Assembly: GCA_017533485.1 (NCBI GenBank)
Contig: JAFXIC010000028.1
Location: 1-50,248 of the forward strand
Length of the DNA: 50,248 nt
Reading direction: 5' to 3'
From: Oscillospiraceae bacterium
Lineage (GTDB): Bacteria > Bacillota > Clostridia > Oscillospirales > Ruminococcaceae
The notes under the pieces were generated by a model. The model ran no database searches. It was not told the origin of the DNA and worked only from the letters and a program-made list of their open reading frames with translations. The position numbers and the translations under genes are program-made. Shown here piece after piece: positions 25,268-33,721 of the stretch. Position 1 is the stretch's first letter, and each line of letters begins with the position of its first letter.

Positions 25268-26935
25268 TCAATTCCTCCCGGTATCATCGAAATATTTCGC
25301 GTGATAAAAATAGAGCTGACCGCTGAAGGGGTTAAATACGACGTCCTCGACGCCCTCGCGGCAGAGCAGATATCGTTTTTTATAAAACAGCGGAATCATA
25401 CAATTGTCTTCGAGGATAGCGGCTTCTGCCTTTCGGTAGAGTTCTACGGAAGCATTAAAGTTTTCCGCCTGTGCCGCCTCGGTCAGCAAGCCGCGGATCT
25501 GCTGTTCGTGATCGCAGTCGAAATAGGGGCAGGATAAGAAGCCCTCGAATGCAGATACGGGTGTTTGTGTTTCACCGGAAACCGCCACCAGTGCAAGCGT
25601 ATAGTCATGATTTTTCAGTTTCCGGTCATATTCTGTTTGGGTGACCGCTTCGATGCTCATGTGGATATCGAGCTGCTGCTGCCAGACCGCGATCGCAGCG
25701 CGCAGCGGTTCATAGTCCATCAGATCAGAAGCGACGAGAATTTTGCCCTCGGGCAAATCCTCGGCGTTGGACATCGCAAGACCTTCGCGGAATAAACGCT
25801 GTGCTTCGGTCGGATTGAAAGCATCGTATGTGTTTTCGGAAATGAGTTCGCGGCAGCTTTTGTTGGAGAGAGTGACAGCAGGCGCTAAAACGGCACTTGC
25901 AGCCTGAACATCATCTCCGCTGAGCGAAAGATTGCCGCGGTCGAGGGCGTATGCCAGTGCGCGCCGAATTTTCGGATTGGCATAGGGCGAATCGGGTGCG
26001 GCGATTATACCGAGTGTCAGACTGTAATCGGAGTGTTCGACAACATCCGAACGGGAAAGCAGGGTGTTCTGGGTTGTGACGTAGCAATCGGTAGAGCCGG
26101 CGGAAAAGAGGTTTGCAGCATCTGTTTCACTTTCCTCGATATAAAAGCTGAGGTCTGCCGGGAATACATGATTGGTCTGATTGGCGAGGGGATTGCGGGC
26201 GAGCTGAATGACATTATATTTGCCGTAAGGGTCATATTGCCAGCGCTGCATCGAAAATCCGCCGTTGCCGATGATTGAATTCTCATCCAGACCGTAGCGT
26301 CCCTTTGTGCTTTCGAAATACTGCTCGGAACAGGGGAGTGCAGCAGTGGAAGCGAGGAGCTGTAAGAAATTTGCATTGGGCGTATCGAGGCGGAATTCCA
26401 GCTCATAGGTTTTCTTCGCGTATACACCGATCATCGTGTAGTCCTGCGTGCCGTCGAGAATGGCTTTTGCGTTCTGGAGACAGGAGAAAGCTTCACGGTG
26501 AGGCGATTGATAGAGCGGATTGAAGATTCTGCGAAAAGCGTAGACGAAGTCGGATGCGGTCACGCTGACAGCATTTTCCTTGTTGAACTGTGTGTCCTCG
26601 CGCATAATATCATACCAGTAGGAATCTTCACGCAGAGTAAGCGTGTACGTTAGTCCGTCATCAGATACGGTGTAGTCTTTTACGAGCTGCGGCACAAGAG
26701 AGCCGGATGCGTCAATTGAAAAAAGTCCCTCGAAGAGATTGCAGAGCACCATTTTTGCGGAATCGTTGACAGCGAGCTGCGGGTCGAGCGTATCGGGATT
26801 TCCGACCAGCGTATAAGAGAAGGAGTGGCCGGAGCCGGCATATTCGTTCGTATCATTTCCGCAGCCGGAAAGGGTGGTGCAAAAGAGTGTGCCTGCAAGG
26901 AGAATGGCGATATGTTTTGTATGGAAGCGGAGCAT
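25268..26935 (-). CDS. Peptide ABC transporter substrate-binding lipoprotein (OppA/DppE type)
   Basis: A 555-residue extracellular solute-binding protein of family 5. The signal peptide ends in lipobox LSGC with Cys25. It starts with the family pattern NPDTLDPQLAVNDSAKMVLCNLFEGLF, and a later segment has RRALAYALDRGNLSLSGDD. It captures oligopeptides at the membrane for an ABC importer. No permease or ATPase gene lies next to it, so it is either an orphan or works with a transporter encoded elsewhere. It sits between cdd and exoA in a minus-strand run. GGAGG lies 10 bases before the start. Confidence 0.9.
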   Translation of the reverse strand: MLRFHTKHIAILLAGTLFCTTLSGCGNDTNEYAGSGHSFSYTLVGNPDTLDPQLAVNDSAKMVLCNLFEGLFSIDASGSLVPQLVKDYTVSDDGLTYTLTLREDSYWYDIMREDTQFNKENAVSVTASDFVYAFRRIFNPLYQSPHREAFSCLQNAKAILDGTQDYTMIGVYAKKTYELEFRLDTPNANFLQLLASTAALPCSEQYFESTKGRYGLDENSIIGNGGFSMQRWQYDPYGKYNVIQLARNPLANQTNHVFPADLSFYIEESETDAANLFSAGSTDCYVTTQNTLLSRSDVVEHSDYSLTLGIIAAPDSPYANPKIRRALAYALDRGNLSLSGDDVQAASAVLAPAVTLSNKSCRELISENTYDAFNPTEAQRLFREGLAMSNAEDLPEGKILVASDLMDYEPLRAAIAVWQQQLDIHMSIEAVTQTEYDRKLKNHDYTLALVAVSGETQTPVSAFEGFLSCPYFDCDHEQQIRGLLTEAAQAENFNASVELYRKAEAAILEDNCMIPLFYKKRYLLCREGVEDVVFNPFSGQLYFYHAKYFDDTGRN

Positions 26936-26978
26936 AGCGGCGTTTCCTCCGATCGTTTCTTTTGTTCTGTATTTCTAT

Positions 26979-27440
26979 TTATTTGAATTCAAAGGCATAG
27001 GGCAGGAGATTTCCGAGGAGATAGATTCCATTTGAAAGAATAATCGGAAAGGTCTTGCCGCAAAACTGTGCCATAACCTGACGGCAGGCGCCGCAAGGAT
27101 AGCAGGGATTCTCTGTATCCTCGCCGGTTCCGCCGCAGATGGCAATGGCGGTAAAATCGGTAAATCCTTGGCTGACCGCAGAAAAAATAGCGGAACGCTC
27201 CGCACAGTTTGTGAGCGGGTAGGATGCATTCTCGACATTGACGCCGCAAAAAACCGTGCCGTCCGCAGTCAGCAATGCCGCACCGACCTGAAAACCGGAG
27301 TAGGGCGTGTATGCATTTTTCCTGACTTCTCTGGCAGCCTGATAGAGCATATCAGCTTTTTCGCGAAATTCGGGAAGGCGGAGCATCTCCGGAATCGAAT
27401 CATTCGTAAATGCATCAGAATATATGATATTACCGTCCAT
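26979..27440 (-). CDS. cdd: Cytidine deaminase
   Basis: A 153-residue pyrimidine-salvage enzyme that converts cytidine and deoxycytidine to uridine forms. Zinc ligands are Cys79 in NCAE, with catalytic Glu81, and Cys116 and Cys119 in PCGAC. YTPYSGFQVGAA is the family N-terminal motif. About 20 residues before the usual start are not conserved. The start is ambiguous: ATG 27440 has GAAAGAAG upstream, whereas ATG 27458 lies closer to the ackA terminator and adds six residues. No clear promoter lies between it and that terminator. Confidence 0.9.
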   Translation of the reverse strand: MDGNIIYSDAFTNDSIPEMLRLPEFREKADMLYQAAREVRKNAYTPYSGFQVGAALLTADGTVFCGVNVENASYPLTNCAERSAIFSAVSQGFTDFTAIAICGGTGEDTENPCYPCGACRQVMAQFCGKTFPIILSNGIYLLGNLLPYAFEFK

Positions 27441-27473
27441 AATCGTATCTTCTTTCATTTGACGCGGATGCTA

Positions 27474-27527
27474 AAAAACGCAAGATAAATTTGTGAAAAA
27501 TCACAAATGAAATTGTCTTGCGTTTTT
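27474..27527 (-). terminator. Terminator of ackA
   Basis: AAAAACGCAAGA (27474-27485) pairs with TCTTGCGTTTTT (27516-27527), with an inner ATTTGTGA/TCACAAAT stem. On the minus strand it ends in TTTTTT. The cdd start follows within 35 bases. Confidence 0.85.
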
Positions 27528-27547
27528 AGTATTTCGCGTGCTATAAT
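27518..27547 (+). promoter_or_regulatory. Possible antisense promoter at the ackA 3' end
   Basis: On the plus strand TTGCGT (27518-27523), 18 bases and a perfect extended -10, TGCTATAAT (27539-27547). It points into ackA in antisense direction. Confidence 0.35.
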
Positions 27548-27564
27548 ATGAGTATTGGATTAGA

Positions 27565-28764
27565 TTATTTTGAAATCAGTTCGAGTGTGTCACGAGCAAT
27601 GAGGAGTTCCTCGTTGGTCGGCACAATCCAGACTTCGACCTTGGAATCCGGGGTAGAAATCTTCTGGAGCTTGCCGCGGGTTGCATTGTTGATTTCGTTG
27701 TCGATTTCGATTCCGAACCAGCTCATGCCGCTGCAAACGAGCTCACGGATTTCAGCGGAATTCTCGCCGATACCGCCGGTGAAGAGTACAGCGTCCACAC
27801 CGTTCATCGCAGCGGTGTAGGAGCCGATGTACTTCTGGATTTCGTAAGCGAGCATTTCGGAAGCGAGCTGTGCACGCTTGTTGCCCTGCTTTGCAGCTTC
27901 CTGGATGTCGCGGTTATCGGAAGAAACACCGGAAACACCAAGGAAGCCGGATTTCTTGTTCATGTACTGGCTCATTTCATCGGGTGTAAAGCCATGCTTG
28001 GAAGCGACGAAGGTGACTGCGGACGGGTCAACCGCACCGCAGCGTGTACCCATCAGCACACCATCGAGCGGGGTGAAGCCCATCGAAGTATCGACGCATT
28101 TTCCACCGTTGACAGCCGTAATGGAAGAACCGTTGCCGAGGTGACAGGAAACGATTTTCAGATCCTCGATGTTCTTGCCCATTGCTTCTGCGAGTGCGGA
28201 AGAAACGAAACGATGGGAGGTGCCGTGGAAGCCGTACTTACGGACATGATATTTCTCATAGTCCTCGTAGGGGAGACCGAACATATAAGCTTTCGGAGGC
28301 ATGGTCTGATGGAACGCGGTATCGAAAACGACAACCTGCGGCGTGGTTGCGGGGATGACAGCGGTGCAGGCGCGGAGTGCGAGTGCGTGGGCATGGTTGT
28401 GAACCGGCGCGAGCTCAGCGAGACCGTCGATCTGGTCAATCACTTCGGGAGTGACGAGACAGGGGCGATCGAAGATTTCCGCACCCTGAACGATACGGTG
28501 ACCGACAGCAGAAATCTCGTCCATGCTCTTGATCACAGCATGATCGCCGGTTGTGAGAACCTCAACGAGCTTTTCAAAAGCTTCGGTGTGGGTCGGGAAT
28601 GTGCAGTCTGCATCGAATGCTCTGCCATCGGCAGTTTTATGGGAGATATGACCGTCGATGCCGATTCTGTCACAGTTACCTTTTGCGAGAACGCTCTCGT
28701 CGTCCATGTTGATGAGCTGATATTTCAGCGAGGAGCTTCCGGCATTTACAACCAGAATTAACAT
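27565..28764 (-). CDS. ackA: Acetate kinase
   Basis: A 399-residue kinase that converts acetyl phosphate and ADP to acetate and ATP. It opens with the ASKHA-fold pattern VVNAGSSSLKYQL. Further motifs: FDTAFHQTMP, KYGFHGTSH, HLGNGSSI, MGTRCGAVDP and FTGGIGENS. I chose ATG 28764 because GAAAGG lies about 12 bases upstream and it begins at the conserved N-terminus; the frame stays open upstream, but that stretch holds the promoter. pta is not adjacent, unlike in many Clostridia. Confidence 0.97.
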   Translation of the reverse strand: MLILVVNAGSSSLKYQLINMDDESVLAKGNCDRIGIDGHISHKTADGRAFDADCTFPTHTEAFEKLVEVLTTGDHAVIKSMDEISAVGHRIVQGAEIFDRPCLVTPEVIDQIDGLAELAPVHNHAHALALRACTAVIPATTPQVVVFDTAFHQTMPPKAYMFGLPYEDYEKYHVRKYGFHGTSHRFVSSALAEAMGKNIEDLKIVSCHLGNGSSITAVNGGKCVDTSMGFTPLDGVLMGTRCGAVDPSAVTFVASKHGFTPDEMSQYMNKKSGFLGVSGVSSDNRDIQEAAKQGNKRAQLASEMLAYEIQKYIGSYTAAMNGVDAVLFTGGIGENSAEIRELVCSGMSWFGIEIDNEINNATRGKLQKISTPDSKVEVWIVPTNEELLIARDTLELISK

Positions 28765-28839
28765 AAGAATAACCATCCTTTCGTGATGTGAATAGAATAA
28801 AATTGACCCGAAAACGAAATGCAAGCGGGTTACCCTACA

Positions 28840-28868
28840 ATTATACACGAAAATTTTTCAATAATCAA
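28840..28868 (-). promoter_or_regulatory. Promoter of ackA
   Basis: On the minus strand TTGATT (28863-28868), 17 bases and TATAAT (28840-28845), about 75 bases ahead of the start codon. Confidence 0.78.
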
Positions 28869-28976
28869 GAGGATTGATAAAAAAAAGACAAATACACTTG
28901 CAGAAAATGCCAGCAAATCCCAGCAATTATTTGGCGGTTTTGGTCATAAGAATCTGAAAGAGGAGGCGGCGGTGCC

Positions 28977-30185
28977 ATGAAAATCAGTGGAATCATCTGT
29001 GAATACAATCCGTTTCATAACGGTCATTTATACCATATCGAACAAACGAGAAAGCATGGTGCAACACATATCGTAGCGATCATGAGCGGAAATGTTGTCC
29101 AGCGCGGCGATGTGGCACTGATCAATAAATTTGAGCGTGCGAAAACAGCAGTCCGATGCGGCGCGGATCTGGTAATTGAGCTGCCGGTCGCATATTGTCT
29201 GAGTCCGGCTGAGGTTTATGCACGCGGCGCGATGTATGTGCTGAAAGGGCTGGGCTGTGTGAATGAGCTGTCGTTCGGAAGTGAATGCGGCGACCTCGGC
29301 TTGCTTTCACAAGCGGTAAAGGCAGCCTATCTCTGCGCCAAAAAACCGGAATTGGAAGAGCTGATGCGGCGCGGAACATCCTACCCGAAGGCTTTGCAGA
29401 TTTTAATCCGTCAGACCTATGGCGATACGATCGGCGGCTTGTTCAGTTCTCCGAATAATGTACTTGCGATCGAATATCTGAAAGCAATGATTGCGGTGAA
29501 GCTGAAAATCGAGCCGTTTACTGTGAAGCGGAACGAACCGCATGACGCACAGCTTCCGGTGGGGAATATTGCGAGCGCGTCGCTGATTCGCCAGCTGATG
29601 AACAGCAGCTCGGATGAATTTGATGAGCTTGTGCCGGAGGTTTCAGCAGAAGCTTTGTCGGCTTGTGCGGCAGCAGGAACGACAGCCCGTTTTGAAAATC
29701 TCGAACGTGCATTGCTGTATCGGCTGAGAACGGCGACCGCAGAAGAAATTGCGGGGCTGCCGGAGATTGGTCAGGGGCTTGAGAATAAAATACTTGCGGC
29801 TTCACGTGAAACATCACTCGAATCCCTGTTGTTTGCGATTAAGAGTAAACGGTATCCGATGGCAAGAATCCGAAGAATTCTTTTGAATCTGATGATTGGC
29901 GTGAAGCCGAAACATACGGAATTGCCGCCGCCGTACGGAAGAGTTCTGGCACTCAACGAGCGCGGACGGGAGATTCTGGGCGCTGCGAAACAGGCCGGTA
30001 CTACGCTTCCGTATGCAACATCTCTTGCAAAATTATCGGAGCTTGGCGGAATGTGTAAGGTTTATGCGGATCTGGAGGCGCGTGCCACAGCAGTCTATGG
30101 GCTTGCACAGCGAACGATTGCGCCGGCGGACGCGGATTATAAAGCGATGATAGGTCTGATCAAAATGGAACCGGAGGTAAATTAA
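28977..30185 (+). CDS. tmcAL: tRNA(Met) cytidine acetate ligase (TmcAL, UPF0348)
   Basis: A 402-residue enzyme that makes N4-acetylcytidine at the wobble position of elongator tRNA-Met, using acetate and ATP. The nucleotidyltransferase HxGH motif is HNGH (14-17) in EYNPFHNGHLYHI; further family features are IMSGNVVQRGD, FERAKTAVRCGADLVIELPV and SFGSECGD. The length fits. It is divergent from ackA, whose product also handles acetate. GAGGAGGCGG precedes the start. Confidence 0.93.
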   Translation: MKISGIICEYNPFHNGHLYHIEQTRKHGATHIVAIMSGNVVQRGDVALINKFERAKTAVRCGADLVIELPVAYCLSPAEVYARGAMYVLKGLGCVNELSFGSECGDLGLLSQAVKAAYLCAKKPELEELMRRGTSYPKALQILIRQTYGDTIGGLFSSPNNVLAIEYLKAMIAVKLKIEPFTVKRNEPHDAQLPVGNIASASLIRQLMNSSSDEFDELVPEVSAEALSACAAAGTTARFENLERALLYRLRTATAEEIAGLPEIGQGLENKILAASRETSLESLLFAIKSKRYPMARIRRILLNLMIGVKPKHTELPPPYGRVLALNERGREILGAAKQAGTTLPYATSLAKLSELGGMCKVYADLEARATAVYGLAQRTIAPADADYKAMIGLIKMEPEVN

Positions 30186-30195
30186 AAGGAAATCT

Positions 30196-30828
30196 ATGGA
30201 ATATTGTACCATTGCAGCCGCCTGTGAGGCGTCCATCACCGAGAAACGCTCGGAATTTATCGCACAGTTGTTTCCGATTGCCACGGTGGAGGCGTTTACA
30301 GAGAAGCTGGAGGAGATTCGTGCGAAACATCATAAGGCGCGGCATCATGTCTGGGCATACCGGCTTCGTGCGGATGGTGCGACGCGATATAGCGATGACG
30401 GAGAACCGCAGGGCACAGGCGGTGTGCCGGTGCTGGGGGTGCTGCAAAAGAATGAGCTGACGGATATCGGATGTGTTGTGACACGCTATTTCGGCGGCGT
30501 ACTGCTGGGCGCAAGCGGATTGACGCGCGCATATAGTTCGGCGGCGGCACTCGCAGTGCAGAATGCGCCGATCCAGCATTTTTGTGAGGCGATGCAGCTG
30601 CGTCTGCAAATGGATTACGGGATGTACGGAAAGGTGAGCTATGTGCTTCCGGAATATGAGATTCTCGAACGGAGCAGCGATTTCGGCGAGAATGTCACAT
30701 TGGAATTTGATGTGAAGACGGAGCATTATGAACGACTGACAGCGCGTCTAACGGATTTGTTTAATGGTACGCCGAATCTGGAGCATCTGGATACCCATTT
30801 TGCCGATTTCGGAAAATCCGGATTGTAA
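30196..30828 (+). CDS. YigZ/IMPACT family protein
   Basis: A 210-residue protein with an N-terminal UPF0029 (IMPACT) domain (about 15-125), with RHHVWAYRL, YSDDGEPQGTGGVPVLGVL and TRYFGGVLLGASGLTRAYSSAA, all close to the family consensus. A small C-terminal DUF1949-type domain follows (about 135-195). Relatives affect translation control; the biochemical role is not settled. It starts 10 bases after tmcAL with AAAGGA. Confidence 0.93.
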   Translation: MEYCTIAAACEASITEKRSEFIAQLFPIATVEAFTEKLEEIRAKHHKARHHVWAYRLRADGATRYSDDGEPQGTGGVPVLGVLQKNELTDIGCVVTRYFGGVLLGASGLTRAYSSAAALAVQNAPIQHFCEAMQLRLQMDYGMYGKVSYVLPEYEILERSSDFGENVTLEFDVKTEHYERLTARLTDLFNGTPNLEHLDTHFADFGKSGL

Positions 30829-30847
30829 AGACAGGATACAGGAAGTG

Positions 30848-30887
30848 AAAAGAACCGTTTCAAAGCTGAAAACGGTTCTTTTTGTCT
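30848..30887 (+). terminator. Terminator after the YigZ gene
   Basis: An 11 to 12-bp stem around AGAACCGTTT (30851-30860) and AAACGGTTCT (30870-30879), followed by TTTTTGT. Confidence 0.85.
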
Positions 30888-30947
30888 TTGAGATGGGATG
30901 TGCTGTGTGAAAAGTCCGTGAAAACGAAACAAAAGTTCCAAAAAGCC

Positions 30948-30976
30948 TTTACTTTTTGAAAGGCTTGTGCTATAAT
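30948..30976 (+). promoter_or_regulatory. Promoter of the Nudix hydrolase gene
   Basis: TTTACT (30948-30953), 17 bases and TATAAT (30971-30976) with a TGC extension. Confidence 0.78.
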
Positions 30977-31041
30977 AATATATGTATGTTGAAAATGATT
31001 CCAATACCGCGAAACAAATGGGGACAAGGAGAGAATACCCG

Positions 31042-31668
31042 ATGCGTGATAATAAGAGAATGTGTGACGGAAACTGTGCCGGCTGCGATGACAATGCGCA
31101 CTGCATCCTTTCTGATGTTTCCGATTTGCATTTAAAAGAACGGAAGCTTTCTTCCGAAACTGTATATGACGGAAAGATTATTAAGGTGACAAAAGATACC
31201 GTATCTCTGGAAGATGGAAAAGAAACACTGCGCGAGGTTGTCCATCATCCGGGCGGTGCCTGTGTGGTTCCGGTGACAGATGACGGCGAAGTAATCCTGG
31301 TGCGTCAGTATCGCTATCCGCATGGAACGGAAACATTGGAAGTACCTGCGGGAAAGCTTGAATACGGAGAAGACCCGATGGAATGCGGAAAGCGGGAGCT
31401 GCTGGAAGAAACCGGCGCAACAGCGGATGCAATCTATTCGCTCGGTCAGCTTCTTCCGACACCTGCATATGATAAAGAAGTGATCTATATGTATTTGGCA
31501 CAGGGGCTTCATTTTGCAGAGCAGAAGCTGGATGAGGGAGAATTTCTAGATATTGTGAAGATGCCGCTTCAGAAAGCGGTGAAGCTTGTGATGCAGGATA
31601 AGATCCGTGACGCGAAAACACAGATCGCACTCATGAAAACAATGCTCATGATTATGGGAATCGAATAA
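31042..31668 (+). CDS. Nudix hydrolase, ADP-ribose pyrophosphatase type, with Cys-rich N-terminus
   Basis: A 208-residue protein. The Nudix box is intact (G-x5-E-x7-REL-x-EE-x-G, near 118-140), and the flanking GGACVVPVTDDGEVILVRQYRYP and ETLEVPAGKLE match ADP-ribose pyrophosphatases (NudF/YqkG type). It should cleave ADP-ribose or a related nucleoside diphosphate. The first 22 residues carry four Cys (8, 12, 15 and 21) in a CxxxCxxCx5C pattern that is not part of the usual domain. ATG 31042 follows AAGGAGAG; the upstream in-frame ATG lies on the -10 region. Confidence 0.9.
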   Translation: MRDNKRMCDGNCAGCDDNAHCILSDVSDLHLKERKLSSETVYDGKIIKVTKDTVSLEDGKETLREVVHHPGGACVVPVTDDGEVILVRQYRYPHGTETLEVPAGKLEYGEDPMECGKRELLEETGATADAIYSLGQLLPTPAYDKEVIYMYLAQGLHFAEQKLDEGEFLDIVKMPLQKAVKLVMQDKIRDAKTQIALMKTMLMIMGIE

Positions 31669-31670
31669 AA

Positions 31671-31700
31671 AATCTGTCCTGTAATGGTACAGGACAGATT
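31671..31700. terminator. Terminator between the Nudix gene and spoVG
   Basis: A perfect 13-bp stem (31671-31683 with 31688-31700) has a 4-base loop. The T-run is on the minus strand, so spoVG is its main client; the Nudix gene ends a few bases before it. Confidence 0.82.
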
Positions 31701-31722
31701 CGGAGAGTAGAGATCGGAAGCG

Positions 31723-32061
31723 TTACTCGGCATCAGGGATGTTTTCTTCCGATTCAGATGCCGCAGGTGTCTCGCCGACAGCCGCGAAGGTTTCCGCCTG
31801 CATCAGTGCAAGCTGCTGGCTGTACGCTTCGAGAATCTGGGTTTCGAAGTACTGGCGTGCAGTCGGGGTAATGGGATGCACGATGTCGCGGAAAATGCCT
31901 GCCTCATCTTTTCGGCTGGGCATCGCGACAAAGAGTCGTTCTTCTCCCTGAACAACCTTAATGTCGTGGACTGCAAGCATCTGATCCAATGTAATGGATA
32001 CGATCGCACGCAGGCGACCTTCGGTCATCATTTTTCGGATTTTCAAATCGGTGATTTCCAT
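31723..32061 (-). CDS. spoVG: Regulator SpoVG
   Basis: A 112-residue small RNA/DNA-binding regulator. The conserved core is MEITDLKIRKM, AIVSITLDQMLAVHDIKVVQG, MPSRKDEAGIFRDIVHPI. An acidic tail (about 95-112) follows. In Bacillus it affects septation and sporulation and in other species virulence genes. ATG 32061 follows AAAGGAAAAG. The gap to murC (222 bases) holds a small hairpin (32091-32110) in the spoVG leader and a TGCTATCAT extended -10 box (minus, near 32222-32230) that could be its promoter. Confidence 0.94.
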   Translation of the reverse strand: MEITDLKIRKMMTEGRLRAIVSITLDQMLAVHDIKVVQGEERLFVAMPSRKDEAGIFRDIVHPITPTARQYFETQILEAYSQQLALMQAETFAAVGETPAASESEENIPDAE

Positions 32062-32283
32062 AGAAGCTTTTCCTTTCTGTGTCATGAAAAGCCGTAGTTC
32101 CGATTACGGCAGGTTATTGCGTGTCGAGATAAAATCTTTGGTTGGACTTGAAACATCAAACCGGTTGTCTGATGTGCCATTCGGAATCAGCTGTACCCAA
32201 AGTAGCTGTTTGACCTCAAGTATGATAGCATAGTAATGTGTTCGTTTTGTGAAGATTATAAGTGAGAAAAGGATGAATTTTTC

Positions 32284-33702
32284 ATGGCTGGCATGATAGA
32301 AGGCAAAAAACATATCCATATGATTGGAATCGGCGGATCGGGAATGTACCCTCTGGCGCAGGTTTTACACGCGAAAGGGTATTACCTGACGGGCTCGGAT
32401 AATAATGAAACCGATACACTTGCCGCAGTCCGGAAGATGGGGATTCCCGTGATGCTCGGGCAGCGGGCGGAGAATATTGAAGGCGCAGATCTTGTGGTAT
32501 ATTCCGCAGCGATTGCGAAAACGAATCCGGAGCGTGCCGCGGCAGAAGCAAGCGGTGTGGATATGATGGAACGGAGCAAGCTGCTGGGACTGGTTTCAAG
32601 CTGGTATCAGCAGGCGGTCTGTATTTCGGGTACCCACGGAAAAACGACAACTTCTTCGATGCTCGCACAGATTTTATATACGGCAGGCGTCGATTTATCG
32701 GCAGTCATCGGCGGAAAGCTTGACTGTCTGGGCGGAAGCGGAAGGGCCGGAAACAGCGAAGCATTTGTCTGTGAAGCCTGTGAATATGTCGATACATTTC
32801 TGGAGCTTTCCCCTGATATCGCGGTTATTCTGAATATTGACGAAGACCATATGGAATATTTCAAGACGCTTGACAACCTGAAAGCGTCGTTTACGAAGTT
32901 TGCAGATCTGTCGAGCCGTTATGTGCTGTATAACGGAGATGATGCGAATACCTGCGATGCCGTCGCATCCGTCGAAGGGAAAACGATGATCCGGTATGGC
33001 GAGGGTAAGGACTGCGAATGGCGTGCGTCCGATATTTCCACGAACGCGCTGGGTCAGACCTTATTTACGGTATGGCATCAGACCGAAAAACTCGGTACCG
33101 CAGCATTGAATGTACCCGGCCGGCATAATGTATTGAATGCGCTGGCTGCGATTGCGGCAGCCTCTCTGCTTGGACTGACGTTTGAACAGTCTGCTGCCGG
33201 GCTGCTGGAATTCCACGGTGCAAAGCGTCGTTTTGAGATGCATAGCCGTGTGGGCGGCATCACGGTAGCGGATGATTATGCACACCATCCTGCGGAGATT
33301 GCAGCAACACTGCGTGCGGCAAAAACAATGCCGTTTCAGCGCGTGATCGCAGTGCATCAGCCGTTTACCTATACGCGAACCAAACGGCTGCTGGATGACT
33401 TTGCGGAAGCACTTTCGATTGCGGATCTGGTTGCGCTGACGGATATTATGGGCGGGCGCGAAACCAATGAAATCGGGGTTTATACAAGAAATCTTGCCGA
33501 AAAGATTGACGGTTGTATCTGGATTGCGCAGGATGAAACGGAAGCGGAGAATGACAAAAGAAAATATCGAAATTTCGATGAGATCTGCGAAAAAGTCTGT
33601 GAAATTGCAAAAGAAGGCGATCTGATTATCACGCTTGGCTGCGGCGATGTCAATAAGCTTTCGAAGCAGATTGCAGAACGCTTGGCACAGAAGAATTCCT
33701 GA
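32284..33702 (+). CDS. murC: UDP-N-acetylmuramate--L-alanine ligase
   Basis: A 472-residue ATP-dependent ligase that adds the first L-alanine of the peptidoglycan stem peptide. It starts with the UDP-binding Rossmann motif HMIGIGGSGMYPLAQVL. The ATP loop is GTHGKTTT near residue 116, and later come NIDEDHMEYF, GRHNVLNALAAIAAA and YAHHPAEI. AAAGGA lies about 10 bases upstream. It is followed closely by lexA (19-base gap). Confidence 0.97.
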   Translation: MAGMIEGKKHIHMIGIGGSGMYPLAQVLHAKGYYLTGSDNNETDTLAAVRKMGIPVMLGQRAENIEGADLVVYSAAIAKTNPERAAAEASGVDMMERSKLLGLVSSWYQQAVCISGTHGKTTTSSMLAQILYTAGVDLSAVIGGKLDCLGGSGRAGNSEAFVCEACEYVDTFLELSPDIAVILNIDEDHMEYFKTLDNLKASFTKFADLSSRYVLYNGDDANTCDAVASVEGKTMIRYGEGKDCEWRASDISTNALGQTLFTVWHQTEKLGTAALNVPGRHNVLNALAAIAAASLLGLTFEQSAAGLLEFHGAKRRFEMHSRVGGITVADDYAHHPAEIAATLRAAKTMPFQRVIAVHQPFTYTRTKRLLDDFAEALSIADLVALTDIMGGRETNEIGVYTRNLAEKIDGCIWIAQDETEAENDKRKYRNFDEICEKVCEIAKEGDLIITLGCGDVNKLSKQIAERLAQKNS

Positions 33703-33721
33703 TGAGAAAGGATGTCTGTAT

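Noticed and set aside
27994-28761. Plus-strand open frame of 255 codons opposite ackA
   Set aside because: Shadow of ackA on the other strand, with no ribosome site and no family features.
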